A stretch of 64,000 bases of DNA from CGIF01 sp031674855 (GTDB taxonomy: Bacteria; Bacillota_I; Bacilli_A; Mycoplasmatales; CGIF01). Shown one piece after another: positions 62,780 through 64,000 of the stretch. Below the pieces are notes generated by a model. It searched no databases. It worked only from the letters and a program-made list of their open reading frames with translations, and had not been told where the DNA came from. Each line of letters opens with the position of its first letter. The first letter of the stretch is position 1. Position numbers and translations under genes: made by a program. Location of the stretch: assembly GCA_031674855.1 (NCBI GenBank), contig CP125275.1:248001-312000 (forward strand), read 5' to 3'.

Positions 62780-63121
62780 ATGACAGCGTTTTCAACATTT
62801 AGAAATGTATTTGGTGGATTTTTACTTGCTAGTGCATTGGTAGCGGGAAGTTCAAGTACAGTGACAGAAGTAGGGGGAAGAACAGTTCAATATACTTCTC
62901 TTGTAGCAAAAAAAGTTTTTACGGCAACAGAGTTTATGGGCGAAAAGATTGCTGATGGTAGTGGATGAGTGAAGAATAAATCTTGAATTGCAAAAGACTA
63001 TGCATTGGATTTGTTAGACTCAAGAAGGAACGAATATCGTGATTTGAACATTGATTATCAATGAAGAGGTAAGTTGATTGAAAATAATTGAACTGAAGTA
63101 AACACTTTTAACAAAAAGTAA
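62780..63121 (+). CDS. Small hydrophobic-N-terminal protein
   Basis: The protein has 113 residues. A signal-like start (FRNVFGGFLLASALVAGSSS) precedes a Val/Thr-rich part (TVTEVGGRTVQYTSLVAKKV) and a Trp/Asn/Asp-rich C-terminus with TGA Trp codons. The Gly/Ala/Ser-rich N-terminal segment may be a membrane helix. No family is recognised. A strong hairpin follows the stop, so this is a separate transcription unit before tsaD. Confidence 0.55.
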
Positions 63122-63156
63122 TTCGCGAAGTTAATTTTAATTCACCTAAAATTATC

Positions 63157-63177
63157 TCCTCCTTCCTAGAAGGAGGA
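63157..63177 (+). terminator. Hairpin before tsaD
   Basis: tcctcctt (63157-63164) and aaggagga (63170-63177) form a perfect 8-bp stem with a 5-nt loop, 36 nt after the preceding stop. No long T-run follows. The arm also resembles a Shine-Dalgarno sequence, but no start codon lies at the right distance. Confidence 0.55.
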
Positions 63178-63321
63178 TATTTCGTAAAATTAATATTTGA
63201 AAAATTAAGATAAATAAAATCATAAGATGAAGCGAAATCTAATTTTTATGACGCTATCTATTTTTATTTTTTTTTTAGAAAAATAGGAATTTATTAAACT
63301 TTTTTAACCTCGAAAAATGAA

Positions 63322-64000
63322 ATGATAATTCTTTCTATTGAAACTAGTTGTGATGAAACTAGTGTTGCAATTTTAAAAAATAAAAAAGTTATTAGTAATG
63401 TTACTGTTTCGCAAATTTTAGAACAACAGCAATATGGCGGAGTAATGCCAAGTTTAGCGGCTAAACTACATATTAAGAATATTCAAAAAGTTTTGCTCAA
63501 ATCGTTGTCAGAAGCCAATATTACTCTTGAAGAGATTGATTATGTTGCCTATACTGAGAAACCAGGTTTGATTATTTGTCTGCAAATTGGCAAAATTGTG
63601 GCAGAAACATTATCCTTATACCTTAACAAACCTTTAATTCCCGTTAATCATTTGGAGGGGCATATTTACGCAAGTTTAATAAACAAAGAAAAGGAATGAG
63701 AATTTCCGCTTCTAGCTTTGATTATTAGTGGTGGTCACACCCAATTATATCAAGTAAACAATCATCACGCTTTTATTCTTTTAGGAGAAACATTAGATGA
63801 TGCGATTGGAGAATGTTTAGATAAATCTGCTGTTTTGTTGGGTTATAATTATCCCGGCGGACCAATTATTGAGAAATTAGCTTCAATAGGAAAAAATATC
63901 TACAATTTACCTATACCGAAAAATGATGATAGTCTTGATTTTAGTTTTAGTGGTTTAAAAAGTGAAATTGCCCGAATAGTAAAAAATAAAAAAGAAGATT
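63322..64000 (+). CDS. tsaD: tRNA N6-adenosine threonylcarbamoyltransferase (partial)
   Basis: The start and 226 codons are present, and the gene continues past the window. It opens MIILSIETSCDETSVAIL, the N-terminal ATPase-fold signature. Next is the PSLAAKLHI segment (usually 'PexAsR.H'), then NHLEGHIYASL carrying the metal-binding HxxxH, SGGHTQLY, LGETLDDAIGECLDK and YPGGPIIEKL, and DFSFSGLKSEI. TsaD transfers threonylcarbamoyl to adenosine 37 of ANN-reading tRNAs, together with TsaB/C/E. The family word PSLAS-R is altered here. As the only certain housekeeping gene it marks chromosomal DNA at the right end. Confidence 0.9.

Noticed and set aside
1..64000. tRNA or rRNA genes
   Set aside because: I saw no cloverleaf with conserved T-arm/anticodon features and no rRNA-like GC-rich block. 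A tRNA scan would be decisive.

Overview
The window reads as a wall-less Mollicute. It is strongly AT-rich, and nearly all its long reading frames only become continuous if TGA is read as tryptophan (genetic code 4). Several proteins look fungal: a protein kinase of the kind greatly expanded in Rhizophagus-type mycorrhizal fungi, three heterokaryon-incompatibility (HET) domain proteins, and an OTT_1508-like nucleic-acid deaminase. Mollicutes-related endobacteria that live in the cytoplasm of arbuscular mycorrhizal fungi ('Candidatus Moeniiplasma'-like) are the best match I know. That assignment is inference from code, gene content and remembered family patterns. Only the last gene (tsaD) is a clear chromosomal housekeeping gene; the rest behaves as a mobile, rearranged accessory region.

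Layout. 0-2.6 kb: broken plasmid-like genes around a 146-bp inverted repeat. 2.7-6.1 kb: a two-gene kinase operon (a fungal-type kinase, then an LRR-kinase). 6.3-11.9 kb: a replication module with iteron-like repeats, a large Cys/His/Trp-rich protein, a palm-only family-B DNA polymerase, two small genes, an ERF single-strand annealing protein and a small paralogue of the ERF C-terminus. 11.9-28.2 kb: effector block 1, with a tail-anchored LRR protein, another LRR protein, an LRR plus C80 (caspase-like) protease, a 1563-residue TcdA/TcdB-pore plus jacalin-like protein, an adenine methyltransferase pair, an integrase and an LRR-deaminase. 28.2-33 kb: decayed DNA, zinc-ribbon genes and a chimeric second copy of the 11.9-kb LRR gene. 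33-38.7 kb: a plasmid-type module (ribbon-helix-helix proteins, a toxin-antitoxin-like pair, ParA, broken methyltransferases, membrane proteins). 39-62 kb: effector block 2, with LRR-TM, HIT, LRR-HET, a giant HET protein, further LRR proteins on both strands and a third HET protein. 62-64 kb: two small membrane proteins, then tsaD.

How the genes fit together. At least nine intact or decayed proteins carry the same N-terminal head, an 'AQ-W-L-(D/E)...YP'-like helix followed by irregular LRRs. The head is joined to different C-terminal modules: kinase, C80 protease and toxin-like pore protein, deaminase, HET domain, coiled coil, or helical/hydrophobic tail. Related LRR proteins without a clear head carry a tail anchor. 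The arrangement resembles a polymorphic effector repertoire in a bacterium that sits directly in fungal cytoplasm. The standout is 15801-22360: two adjacent frames that together have the domain order of large clostridial toxins (LRR in the payload position, C80 protease, pore/translocation region, jacalin-like lectin). They are separated by what looks like a 2-nt slip.

Limits. Everything was read by eye, with no searches run. Domain names rest on visible motifs. Frameshift calls could be sequencing errors. Few genes have a clear Shine-Dalgarno sequence, so many starts are provisional, and several need ATT, ATA or TTG.
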